From assembly GCA_020632695.1 (NCBI GenBank), contig JACKFB010000001.1:1-64000 (forward strand): 64,000 nucleotides of DNA, given 5' to 3'. Below the pieces are notes generated by a model, which saw only the letters and a program-made list of their open reading frames with translations, had not been told where the DNA came from and made no database searches. The stretch comes from Deltaproteobacteria bacterium. Its GTDB lineage: Bacteria; Myxococcota_A; UBA9042; PHBI01; JACKFB01. Position 1 is the stretch's first letter. Each line of letters starts with the position of its first letter. Below, piece by piece: positions 17,727-25,553 of this stretch. Made by a program: the position numbers and the translations under genes.

Positions 17727-19219
17727 GTCAGTACCAGGACGGACTGCCGCAAGGGTGGGCGATGGCCGAGTTTGACGACGTCGCCGAGGTCGAGGCGAAC
17801 CTCGTCGAGCCGTCCGCGTTCCTGGACAGTCCGCACGTTGCGCCGAACCACATTGAGTCTGGAACTGGTCGCCTGCTCCCATACCAATCGATCCGCGCTG
17901 ATGGCGTGACCAGCCCGAAGCATCTCTTCCGGCCAGGACAGATTCTCTATTCCAAGATTCGGCCCTATCTCGCCAAGGTGACGCTAGTGGACTTCGCGGG
18001 ACTGTGCAGCGCGGACATGTATCCGGTCAGAGCGGACATCGTCCCGGGGTTCCTTCAGCAGTGGCTCGTGTCGCCCATGTTCACTGCGCTGGCGTCGCAG
18101 AGTCAGAGCCGGACCGTACTACCCAAGATCAACAAGCGGGCCCTCGGAACAAAGGCTGTCCCAGTCCCCCCCCTCAACGAACAGAAGCGCATCGTCGCCA
18201 GGATCGAGGCCCTCCAGCGTCGCTCGTCGGCCGCCAAGGAAGCCCTGGACGCCATCCCGCCGCTGCTGGAGAAGTTCCGCCAGTCGGTCCTGGCGGCGGC
18301 CTTCCGGGGGGACCTGACCAGGAAGTGGAGAGAAGCCCACCCCGACGTCGAGCCCGCCACCGAGCTCCTCGCCCGCATCCGCGCCGAGCGGCGCCGCAGG
18401 TGGGAGGAGGCCAAGCCCGGGAAGAAGTACGTCGAGCCGGAGCCGGTCGACACCTCCGGCCTGCCGGAGTTGCCAAAGGGTTGGTGCTGGGCGAGCGTTG
18501 AGGAACTGTGCTGGGATGGGCCCACGAACGGGTACTCCGGCGCTACTGAAGCAGGCTCATCCGGTACGCTCACGATGAAGTTGAGCGCCACGACTCAGGG
18601 CAAGCTGCTGCTGAACGACTCCACGACGAAGCGGCTCAGCGAGACACTGGGAGACGAGTCCAAGTTCTGGCTGAAGCAGGGCGACCTGTTGGTGCAGCGA
18701 GCCAACTCGCTCTCCTATCTCGGCGCAGCAGCCATCTTCGATTGCGCCGAGGAGCCGATGGTCTACCCCGACCTGATGATGCGGATTCGGGTAGTTGAGC
18801 CGATCATCACCGCGTTGCTCTGGCGCTACTTCAACAGCATGGCGTGCCGCGGCTGGTTTCGGGCGAACGCCACGGGCACAGCGGGCAATATGCCCAAGAT
18901 TAGCGGTGCAATCTTGAGGCGGACCGCCGTGCCCTTGCCAAGTGCCGGTGAAGTCGAACAGCTACTGGAAGTTGTTGGCCAAACTCTTGAGGTAGTTGAC
19001 GCTGTCACGGAGCCAAGCTCGGAGCTGAGTGATCTGCTTGCGCCGCTAAACCAGTCCATCCTGGCCAAGGCGTTCCGGGGCGAGCTCGTCCCTCAGGACC
19101 CGAACGACGAGCCCGCCTCCGTGCTGCTGGAGCGCATCCGGCAGGAGCGGGAGGCCGCCGGGGACAGCTCGGCGACGGGCAGGCGAGGCCGGAAGCCCAA
19201 GCAGGCGCGGCGGTCGTGA
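17723..19219 (+). CDS. hsdS: Type I restriction-modification specificity subunit
   Basis: A 498-residue specificity subunit with two target-recognition domains and two conserved helical spacers. The first spacer is LNEQKRIVARIEALQRR...AFRGDLTRKWREAHPDVEPATELLARIRAER, and a second similar spacer ends the protein (LAPLNQSILAKAFRGELVPQDPNDEPASVLLERIRQER). Each recognition domain reads half of a bipartite DNA site. Both domains, especially the second (about 18490-19060), have visibly lower GC and more varied codons than the flanking spacers, as expected for domain exchange. Starts at GTG 17723 overlapping hsdM. Confidence 0.93.
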   Translation: MSQYQDGLPQGWAMAEFDDVAEVEANLVEPSAFLDSPHVAPNHIESGTGRLLPYQSIRADGVTSPKHLFRPGQILYSKIRPYLAKVTLVDFAGLCSADMYPVRADIVPGFLQQWLVSPMFTALASQSQSRTVLPKINKRALGTKAVPVPPLNEQKRIVARIEALQRRSSAAKEALDAIPPLLEKFRQSVLAAAFRGDLTRKWREAHPDVEPATELLARIRAERRRRWEEAKPGKKYVEPEPVDTSGLPELPKGWCWASVEELCWDGPTNGYSGATEAGSSGTLTMKLSATTQGKLLLNDSTTKRLSETLGDESKFWLKQGDLLVQRANSLSYLGAAAIFDCAEEPMVYPDLMMRIRVVEPIITALLWRYFNSMACRGWFRANATGTAGNMPKISGAILRRTAVPLPSAGEVEQLLEVVGQTLEVVDAVTEPSSELSDLLAPLNQSILAKAFRGELVPQDPNDEPASVLLERIRQEREAAGDSSATGRRGRKPKQARRS

Positions 19220-19256
19220 CCCTTTCGGGACGGCGCTGGCCGGGCCGACTCGGCGC

Positions 19257-20654
19257 TCATTGCGGGAAGACGTCGGCGGGCTGTTGCGGCGATGCCGGGT
19301 GGATTCCGGGGAAGGAGATGACCGACAGCGCGTTGGGGACGGTGTAGAAGAGCGCGTGGCCCAGTGAGACGTTGGAGCCGTCGACTCGCGCGACCCCGGC
19401 GGCGACGTTCCAGCCCGAGGGCAGATCCAGCGCGGCGGAGCGGCCCTGCAGGTTGGTGGTGGTGCGGTTCGACAGAGGGACCCAGTCGTTGTCCCGGTCG
19501 TTGAAGTAGGCGACCCGGCCGGGAGGGTGCCCGAACCCGACCGCCGCATCGGATATGGGCCAGCCGGCTCGCTGGCCGGCGAGGCCGCAGTCTTGGATGC
19601 GCCCGAAGGTGATGCCGTGATCCGCCGGGAGCCCGGGCAGGCCGACCGTATTGGGAAGCAGCGTCCACATCGCGCTGGGGATCGCGGTGACGTCGTAGCG
19701 GTAGTTGCCGCCGGCGTCGGCGTGATCGGCGGCCAGCCACACGCCGAAGTGGTAGGTGTCGTGCCACTTGGTGGCGATCGAGGGATCGCCGCCGGCGTAT
19801 CGGACGCGGAGGATCAACGCGCGGTTCGTCGGGACGCCAGGGATCTGGAAGCGTCCGAACTGCTGGTCGCACAGCGGCGCGCCGTCGGACTCGCCACAGA
19901 CGTAGCCCATCGGGCAGTCGTCGTTGAAGTCCGGGCTCGTGCAGGCAGGAGCCGGATCGATGGGCGCTGGCAGCACCGAGATGGCCGACGCCAACGGCGC
20001 AGCGTGGTCCCGGTAGCACGCCTCTCGCTGCGACCGTGTGAGCTGCTCGTCGCAGGCGCTGGGATCCCAGGACGCCGCTTGAAAGACCGCGACCTCCATG
20101 TCGCCGGTCGGCCGGCCGGACCCGACGCGCGTCACCGCGCCCCACAGGGTGACGAGCGACGGGCCGGCGGTGCTGGCGGGTGGCACACCGACGCACGCCA
20201 GGCTGGGCGCGTCGCCCGCAGACGCATGTGTCGACGGGTCGGTGACGGCGGCGACCGTGCTCTGCGGGGGATCGGTCACGCACACCCCGGAGCTGCAGTG
20301 CGTCGCCCCGGAGCAGGCCTTGGTCGCGCCGCACGAGTTCGGCAGGTCGAGGTCGGCGGGTCCCACGCCGTCCGGCTCGGAGGTCTCGGCGGAGTCGGTC
20401 GGCAGGTCGGCCGTGTCGGGTGTCGTGTCTTCGGGGCCCGCGCCGTCGGAGGATGTGTCCGTCGGCAGCTCGGCCCCGACGTCGGGTGGGGCGTCGGTCT
20501 GCGCCAGGACGTCGGCGTCGTCGGTCGTGACAGCGTCGCTCGCAGTGGAGTCGGCTGTGTCCGGCACGGCGAAACGGGTCAGCGTGTCCGAGCACCCTTG
20601 AGCCAGGCCCGCGAACAGCGCGCAGCACCCGACGATGATCGTCCGAGAGGCCAT
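19257..20654 (-). CDS. Secreted lipoprotein with Asp/Thr-rich linker, unknown function
   Basis: About 465 residues from the chosen ATG at 20654, which gives a compact signal peptide ending in the lipobox LAQGC. An Asp/Thr/Ala/Pro linker of about 80 residues follows, then a Cys-containing segment (CGATKACSGATHCSSGVCV) and a globular domain with further Cys residues (DDCPMGYVCGESDGAPLCDQQFG) and a beta-rich C-terminal half. No enzyme motif is recognised. Its stop is 37 bases from the convergent hsdS stop, so this gene marks the right edge of the defence island. Confidence 0.75.
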   Translation of the reverse strand: MASRTIIVGCCALFAGLAQGCSDTLTRFAVPDTADSTASDAVTTDDADVLAQTDAPPDVGAELPTDTSSDGAGPEDTTPDTADLPTDSAETSEPDGVGPADLDLPNSCGATKACSGATHCSSGVCVTDPPQSTVAAVTDPSTHASAGDAPSLACVGVPPASTAGPSLVTLWGAVTRVGSGRPTGDMEVAVFQAASWDPSACDEQLTRSQREACYRDHAAPLASAISVLPAPIDPAPACTSPDFNDDCPMGYVCGESDGAPLCDQQFGRFQIPGVPTNRALILRVRYAGGDPSIATKWHDTYHFGVWLAADHADAGGNYRYDVTAIPSAMWTLLPNTVGLPGLPADHGITFGRIQDCGLAGQRAGWPISDAAVGFGHPPGRVAYFNDRDNDWVPLSNRTTTNLQGRSAALDLPSGWNVAAGVARVDGSNVSLGHALFYTVPNALSVISFPGIHPASPQQPADVFPQ

Positions 20655-21041
20655 CGATCGCTCCCCGGGCCCACGCAGACCCAGCGGCGCAGCCATCGCA
20701 CCGCGGGAATCGGGCCCGGCGGCACCGTATCAACACCATCCCGAGCATGGAAGCTGCGCTGGCGTTCGGGACAGTCGGGTGGCGGCTCCTGGGACTCGAC
20801 CGCCCGGCGCCACCCGTCCAGCGGTGTCACCGCCACGGCGCGGTCGCAGAGCCGACTCGCGCGCGCCTGCAGAACCGGGTGTTCCATGCCGCGGGCGTCC
20901 GGTCCGACTCGCTCGCCTGGCGGATTCCCGGCCCAGGCGCCTCGGCGACCGGGGCTCCGGGCTGCGGTGAGGTGCCTCGAGCATCCCGGACCGGGCGGCG
21001 CCGGGGGGTGACGCGCCCGGGCTGGGCGCCGGGCAGGGGGG

Positions 21042-21070
21042 CAAAATGACCGTCGTGGTATGTCATTTTG
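21042..21070. promoter_or_regulatory. Inverted repeat, 9-base arms, possible operator
   Basis: CAAAATGAC (21042-21050) and GTCATTTTG (21062-21070), perfect arms 11 bases apart, the most AT-rich stretch of the surrounding kilobase. No T-run follows the stem, so a dimeric regulator site is more likely than a terminator. It lies about 200 bases before the lipoprotein ATG at 21266. Confidence 0.45.
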
Positions 21071-21104
21071 ACTGGATCCGGGCCGGATCAGGACGCGGGG
21101 GTGC

Positions 21105-21122
21105 TGAAATCAGGGGATTTCA
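21105..21122. promoter_or_regulatory. Inverted repeat, 7-base arms
   Basis: TGAAATC (21105-21111), loop AGGG, GATTTCA (21116-21122). It is 35 bases from the previous inverted repeat; the pair could be two regulator sites or alternative hairpins. Confidence 0.35.
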
Positions 21123-21265
21123 TGGCGCCGGGGGTGGCGGTTCGCGTCTTGCAGGGTGGGTAGCGTCATGACCCGCCCACGAGGGGCGAGGCGATGAGAC
21201 GGTGGCGTGCGACCTGCATCGCGCCGGACGTCCGCAGAGCTGACGATGAGCAGAAGAAGGGTTCG

Positions 21266-21646
21266 ATGATGCGTTACACAGGTGGAGTGTCGATGGGCGG
21301 GAGCCGGGGTATCGCCCTGGCGACGCTGATGCTTGCGGCCAGTCTGTCTGGCCCGGGCTGCGACACCAACACGGAGATGGTCGACAACGAGAAGTCCGCG
21401 GTGGTCTGTGCCGACTACTGCGCCAAGAAGTTCGACTGCGAGGACCGCACGGCCAGCGTCGACGAAGACGAGGCCTGCGTGGCCGCCTGCCGCGACTCCA
21501 TCGAGGACGGCTGCGGCAACGACCACCAGGCGGCGGCAAACGCTCGGCTGGCCGAGTGTGTGGACAAGGGCTGCACCGAGTTCTGGGATTGCCTGGTGTT
21601 CGCCGAGGCTCCCGAGTGCTTCAACTTCGTAGCTCAGCGGCCTTAG
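21266..21646 (+). CDS. Small Cys-rich lipoprotein
   Basis: About 126 residues from ATG 21266, which follows a GAAGAAGG ribosome site; the frame is open further upstream to 21194 without a better start. A signal peptide ends near SLSGPGC. The mature part has about eleven cysteines in a pattern such as CADYCAKKFDCED...CVAACRDS...CVDKGCTEFWDCLVFAEAPECF, suggesting several disulfides. Similar small Cys-rich lipoproteins are common in Myxococcota; function is unknown. Confidence 0.7.
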   Translation: MMRYTGGVSMGGSRGIALATLMLAASLSGPGCDTNTEMVDNEKSAVVCADYCAKKFDCEDRTASVDEDEACVAACRDSIEDGCGNDHQAAANARLAECVDKGCTEFWDCLVFAEAPECFNFVAQRP

Positions 21647-21743
21647 TGGCCCGTCGGGGCGTGGTTCGAGGCGGAGAGTGCCGGCGATATGCCTTTCGGC
21701 AGTCGCGGGTCAGAGACACAGCTACTCATACAACGAGGCTCAG

Positions 21744-21935
21744 ATGAATCAGGATCAAGCGAAAGGCAAGTGGGATCAGGTCAAGGGCCGCGCGAAGAAG
21801 GCGTGGGGTGAGCTCACCGACGACGACTTCCTGAAGGCCGAGGGGTCGATGGACAAGCTCTACGGCATCATCCACGAGAAGTTCGGCGACACCAAGGAGG
21901 CCGCCAAGGCCAAGCTGGACAAGCTCCATCTGTGA
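21744..21935 (+). CDS. csbD: CsbD-family stress protein
   Basis: A 63-residue protein with the signature start MNQDQAKGKWDQVKGRAKKAWGELTDDDF and a KLYGIIHEKFGDTKEEA-like second half. CsbD proteins are small cytoplasmic, often disordered, general-stress proteins whose molecular role is unknown. The following small membrane-protein gene and the histidine kinase on the same strand make a plausible stress cluster. Confidence 0.9.
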   Translation: MNQDQAKGKWDQVKGRAKKAWGELTDDDFLKAEGSMDKLYGIIHEKFGDTKEAAKAKLDKLHL

Positions 21936-22001
21936 CAGGCGGACTCGACCCGGGCGCGCACTCTCCTCCAGTCCCCCTCTCGAGCCCCCATGGAGTCTCC
22001 C

Positions 22002-22151
22002 ATGCTATGGACCATCGCTGTCGTTCTCCTCGTCGCCTGGGCGCTCGGACTGGTGACCTCCTACACCATGGGAGGGTTCATCCACATCCTCCTGGTGGTC
22101 GCCATCATCGTCGTCCTGGTGCGGGTCATCCAGGGGCGGCGCGTGCTCTGA
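22002..22151 (+). CDS. lmo0937-family small membrane protein
   Basis: A 49-residue protein: MLWTIAVVLLVAWALGLVTSYTMGGFIHILLVVAIIVVLVRVIQGRRVL. Two membrane helices are separated by the GLVTSYTMGGFIHIL motif that defines this family. GGAG at 21992-21995 is 6 bases before ATG 22002; an in-frame ATG at 21990 is possible. Such proteins often accompany stress genes; mechanism unknown. The 130 bases to the next gene contain a 12-base palindrome CGAGAGCTCTCG (22165-22176). Confidence 0.85.
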   Translation: MLWTIAVVLLVAWALGLVTSYTMGGFIHILLVVAIIVVLVRVIQGRRVL

Positions 22152-22281
22152 GCGCGGGTGTGGCCGAGAGCTCTCGCCCGAGCGCGCCCCGCTGGCCCGC
22201 CCCCGCGACCGCCGCCACCGCGGTGCGCGCAGGGCGCGGGTCGGCGGGGCGCGCTCCCGGCTGTCTGACGGAGGCCGCGCG

Positions 22282-24411
22282 ATGACCGGACCGACCTCAC
22301 CCCCCAAGCGGTCGCGGCGGGCCGCCCGGCCGGCTCAGACCGTCGTCGAGGCCCGTCGGGGCGACGCGCTGTTGAAGCGCGGCGCGCTCCAGGACGCGAT
22401 CTTCAACAGCGCCAGCTTCTCCAGCATCGCCACCGACGAGAAGGGGGTCATCCAGATCTTCAACGTCGGCGCTGAGCGGATGCTCGGCTACACCGCCGCG
22501 GAGGTCCTGAACAAGATCACCCCCGCCGACATCTCCGACCCGCTGGAGCTGGTCACGCGGGCGAACCAGCTCAGCCGCGAGCTGGCCACCACCATCCACC
22601 CCGGCTTCGAAGCCCTGGTGTTCAAGGCCTCCCGCGGTATCGAGGACATCTACGAGCTGACCTACATCCGCCGGGACGGCACGCGCCTGCCCGCCGTGGT
22701 GTCGGTCACCGCGCTGCGAGACGCCCGCGACGGCATCATCGGGTACCTGCTCATCGGCACCGACAACACGGCGCGCAAGCAGGCCGAGGCCGAGCAGGAG
22801 CTGCTGAACCAGCGCTTGCGCGACCAGCAGTTCTACGCCCGCTCGCTCATCGAATCGAACATCGACGCGCTGATGACCACCGATCCCGCGGGCCTCATCA
22901 CCGACGTCAACAAGCAGATGGAGTCGCTCACCGGCTGCATGCGCGACGAGCTCATCGGCGCGCCGTTCAAGAAGCACTTCACCGACCCGGTCCGCGCCCA
23001 GGCGGGGATCGAGCAGGTGCTGCGCGAGAAGAAGGTCACCGACTACGAGCTGACGGCGTGTGCACGGGACGGTCGGGAGACCGACGTCTCCTACAACGCC
23101 ACCACCTTCTACGACCGCGAGGGCGAGCTGCGGGGCGTGTTCGCCGCCGCGCGCGACGTCACCGAGCGCAAGCGCTTCGAGCAGGCCCTGCAGGAGGCGA
23201 ATGTCGACCTGGAGAGTGCCAAGTCCATCGCGGAGCGCGCCAACCTCGCGAAGTCCGAGTTCCTGTCGAGCATGAGCCACGAGCTGCGCAGCCCGCTCAA
23301 CGCGATCCTCGGCTTCGCCCAGCTCATGGAGTCCGCCTCGCCGGCGCCCTCGGGCATCCAGGCGGGGAACATCTCGCAGATCCTCCAGGCCGGCTGGCAT
23401 CTGCTGGAGCTGATCAACGAGATCCTGGACCTCGCCGTCATCGAGTCCGGCAAGATCTCCCTGTCGCTCGAGTCGGTGTCGCTGACGGGGGTGCTCTCCG
23501 AGTGCAAGGCGATGATGGAGCCGGAAGCGCAGCAGCGCGGCATCGGCATCCACTTCCCGGCCCTCGACGAGCCGATCTTCGTCAGCGCCGACCGCACGCG
23601 CCTCAAGCAGATCGTCATCAACCTGTTGTCCAACGCGATCAAGTACAACACGCCCTCGGGCAGGGTCGACGTGGAGGTCGCGACCGGCGTCCCGGGCCGC
23701 GCCCGCATCGTCGTGACGGACACGGGCGAGGGGCTCTCCGGCGACGAGGTCGCGCAGCTCTTCCAGCCCTTCAACCGTCTGGGTCGCCAGGACGGCGAGG
23801 TGTCGGGCACCGGGATCGGGCTCGTCGTCACGCGGCGGCTCGCCGAGCTGATGGACGCCGGCATCGGCGTCGAGAGCACGCCGGGCGTGGGCAGCGTGTT
23901 CTGGTGCGAGCTGGTGCTGGCGGAAGCGCCCCGGTTGTCGGTCGAGCGCTTGCGCGAGGTGGCCGCCCCTCGCGACTGGCCATCGTCGGGCGCCCAGCGC
24001 ACGGTGCTCTACGTCGAAGACAACCCGGCCAACATGGTGCTGGTCGAGCAGCTCATCGCCCGGCGGCCCGACCTGCGCCTGCTCAAGGCCGTCGATGGAG
24101 CCACGGGGATCCTGCTCGCCCGCGCGGAGCTGCCCGACCTCATCCTGATGGACATCAACCTGCCAGGGATAAGCGGCATCGACGCCATGCGCCTGCTGCG
24201 AGCGGACCCGGCGACCGCCGGCATCCCCGCGGTGGCGATCAGCGCGAACGCCATGGCGCGGGACATCGCCATCGCGCTGGAGTCCGGCTTCCAGCGCTAC
24301 CTGACGAAGCCCATCAGAGTCCGGGAGTTCATGGAGGCGCTCGACGGCGTGCTGGAGCCGCGCGCGTCGACGACCGACCCGCAGCCTCCGCGGCCGGATG
24401 GGGGCACGTGA
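22282..24411 (+). CDS. PAS-PAS hybrid sensor histidine kinase with C-terminal receiver
   Basis: A 709-residue protein with no membrane segment, so a cytoplasmic sensor. Two PAS domains (about 40-165 and 190-300) precede the HisKA dimerisation helix with the phosphorylated His333 (SHELRSPLNAILGF). The ATPase domain follows (NLLSNAIKYN, DTGEGLSG, GTGIGLVV), then a receiver with phospho-acceptor Asp624 (LILMDINLPG) and the conserved Lys (YLTKPI). The stop overlaps the next gene, a receiver-adenylate cyclase, by 14 bases if ATG 24398 is used, so the two very likely form one signalling unit. The ligand of the PAS domains is unknown. Confidence 0.92.
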   Translation: MTGPTSPPKRSRRAARPAQTVVEARRGDALLKRGALQDAIFNSASFSSIATDEKGVIQIFNVGAERMLGYTAAEVLNKITPADISDPLELVTRANQLSRELATTIHPGFEALVFKASRGIEDIYELTYIRRDGTRLPAVVSVTALRDARDGIIGYLLIGTDNTARKQAEAEQELLNQRLRDQQFYARSLIESNIDALMTTDPAGLITDVNKQMESLTGCMRDELIGAPFKKHFTDPVRAQAGIEQVLREKKVTDYELTACARDGRETDVSYNATTFYDREGELRGVFAAARDVTERKRFEQALQEANVDLESAKSIAERANLAKSEFLSSMSHELRSPLNAILGFAQLMESASPAPSGIQAGNISQILQAGWHLLELINEILDLAVIESGKISLSLESVSLTGVLSECKAMMEPEAQQRGIGIHFPALDEPIFVSADRTRLKQIVINLLSNAIKYNTPSGRVDVEVATGVPGRARIVVTDTGEGLSGDEVAQLFQPFNRLGRQDGEVSGTGIGLVVTRRLAELMDAGIGVESTPGVGSVFWCELVLAEAPRLSVERLREVAAPRDWPSSGAQRTVLYVEDNPANMVLVEQLIARRPDLRLLKAVDGATGILLARAELPDLILMDINLPGISGIDAMRLLRADPATAGIPAVAISANAMARDIAIALESGFQRYLTKPIRVREFMEALDGVLEPRASTTDPQPPRPDGGT

Positions 24412-25528
24412 GGCGTCGCTCCGGCGTGGCGGTGGGGCGGTGATCGACGCCGACAGGATCCTCGACGCCCCCATCCTGGTCGTCGACGACCAGCCGGCCA
24501 ACGTCGCGCTGCTCGAGCAGATGCTGCGCGGCGTGGGCTACCGCTCGGTCACGTCCACCAGGGACCCGCGGGCGGTGGGCGAGCTGCACCGCGCGCATCG
24601 GTACGCCCTGATCCTGCTGGACGTCCAGATGCCGGGCATGGACGGGTTCGAGGTGATGGAGGAGCTGAAGGCGCTGGAGGCGAAGAGCTATCTCCCGGTC
24701 ATCGTCATCACGGCCCAGCCTTCCCACAAGATCCGGGCGCTGCATGCCGGCGCCCGGGACTTCGTGAGCAAGCCCTTCGAGGTCGCCGAGGTGCTGATGC
24801 GGGTGCGCAACGCCATCGAGGCGCGGCTGCTGCACCTCCAGACCCATGAGCTCTACGAGCGCGTGGTCGAGGAGCAGCGACAGTCGGAGCGCCTGCTGCA
24901 CAACGTGCTGCCGCGTTGCATCGCCGCCCGCCTGAAGCGCGCCGATGCCGACGCCGCAGAGCCCCTGGCCGAGGTCATCGCCGACAGCTTCGCGGACGCC
25001 ACCGTGCTCTTCGCCGACATCGTGGGCTTCAGCCAGCTCTCGATGGACCTCTCCGCCCAGGCGCTGGTGGCCTTGCTCAACCAGATCTTCAGCGAGTTCG
25101 ACCGGATCTGCGACCTGCGCGGTCTCGAGAAGATCAAGACCATCGGCGACGCCTACATGGCGGTCGCCGGGCTCCCCGACAGCGTCGTCGACCATCCCGA
25201 TCGCGCGGCGAACGTGGCCCTCGACATGCTCGAATCCATGAGCGCGTTCAACGCGCGCACCGGCCACCTGGTGCGCCTGCGCCTGGGCATCAACACCGGC
25301 GCGGGCGTAGCCGGCGTGATCGGTCGGCGCCGGCTGATCTACGATCTCTGGGGCGACGCGGTGAACGTGGCGAGCCGCATGGAGGCCCATGGCGTCGCGG
25401 GACGGATCCAGATCTCCGACACCACGCGACGGAGGCTGGGCCCCGGCTTCCTCGTCGAGCCTCGCGGGGACATCGAGCTCAAGGGCCGAGGCGTCGTGCG
25501 GACCTGGTTCCTGAACGGGCGCACCTGA
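24398..25528 (+). CDS. Response regulator with class III adenylate cyclase output
   Basis: A 376-residue protein: receiver domain (DD of ILVVDDQPANV, phospho-acceptor Asp75 in LLDVQMPGMDG, Lys of FVSKPF), a helical linker, then a class III nucleotide cyclase domain (about 200-370). Both metal-binding aspartates (FADIVGFSQLS and IGDAYM) are present, the adenine-selecting Lys (EKIKTIGD) and Asp (YDLWGD), and the transition-state Asn/Arg (VNVASRM). The set predicts active cAMP rather than cGMP synthesis, controlled by phosphorylation from the overlapping kinase. GTG 24440 is an alternative start that would remove the overlap. Confidence 0.92.
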   Translation: MGAREASLRRGGGAVIDADRILDAPILVVDDQPANVALLEQMLRGVGYRSVTSTRDPRAVGELHRAHRYALILLDVQMPGMDGFEVMEELKALEAKSYLPVIVITAQPSHKIRALHAGARDFVSKPFEVAEVLMRVRNAIEARLLHLQTHELYERVVEEQRQSERLLHNVLPRCIAARLKRADADAAEPLAEVIADSFADATVLFADIVGFSQLSMDLSAQALVALLNQIFSEFDRICDLRGLEKIKTIGDAYMAVAGLPDSVVDHPDRAANVALDMLESMSAFNARTGHLVRLRLGINTGAGVAGVIGRRRLIYDLWGDAVNVASRMEAHGVAGRIQISDTTRRRLGPGFLVEPRGDIELKGRGVVRTWFLNGRT

Positions 25529-25553
25529 GCCCCGCGGCCGCGGCTCGGCGCGC

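Larger units (their letters stand above)
20655..21265. other. Divergent intergenic region of about 610 bases
   Basis: Lies between two divergently transcribed lipoprotein genes. Open frames here have no recognisable protein character. The only notable content is two perfect inverted repeats in a locally AT-richer patch (21042-21070 and 21105-21122), listed separately. Confidence 0.5.

Noticed and set aside
20747..21049. 100-codon frame between divergent lipoproteins
   Set aside because: No family features and it runs into the inverted-repeat region; composition is typical of random GC-rich DNA.
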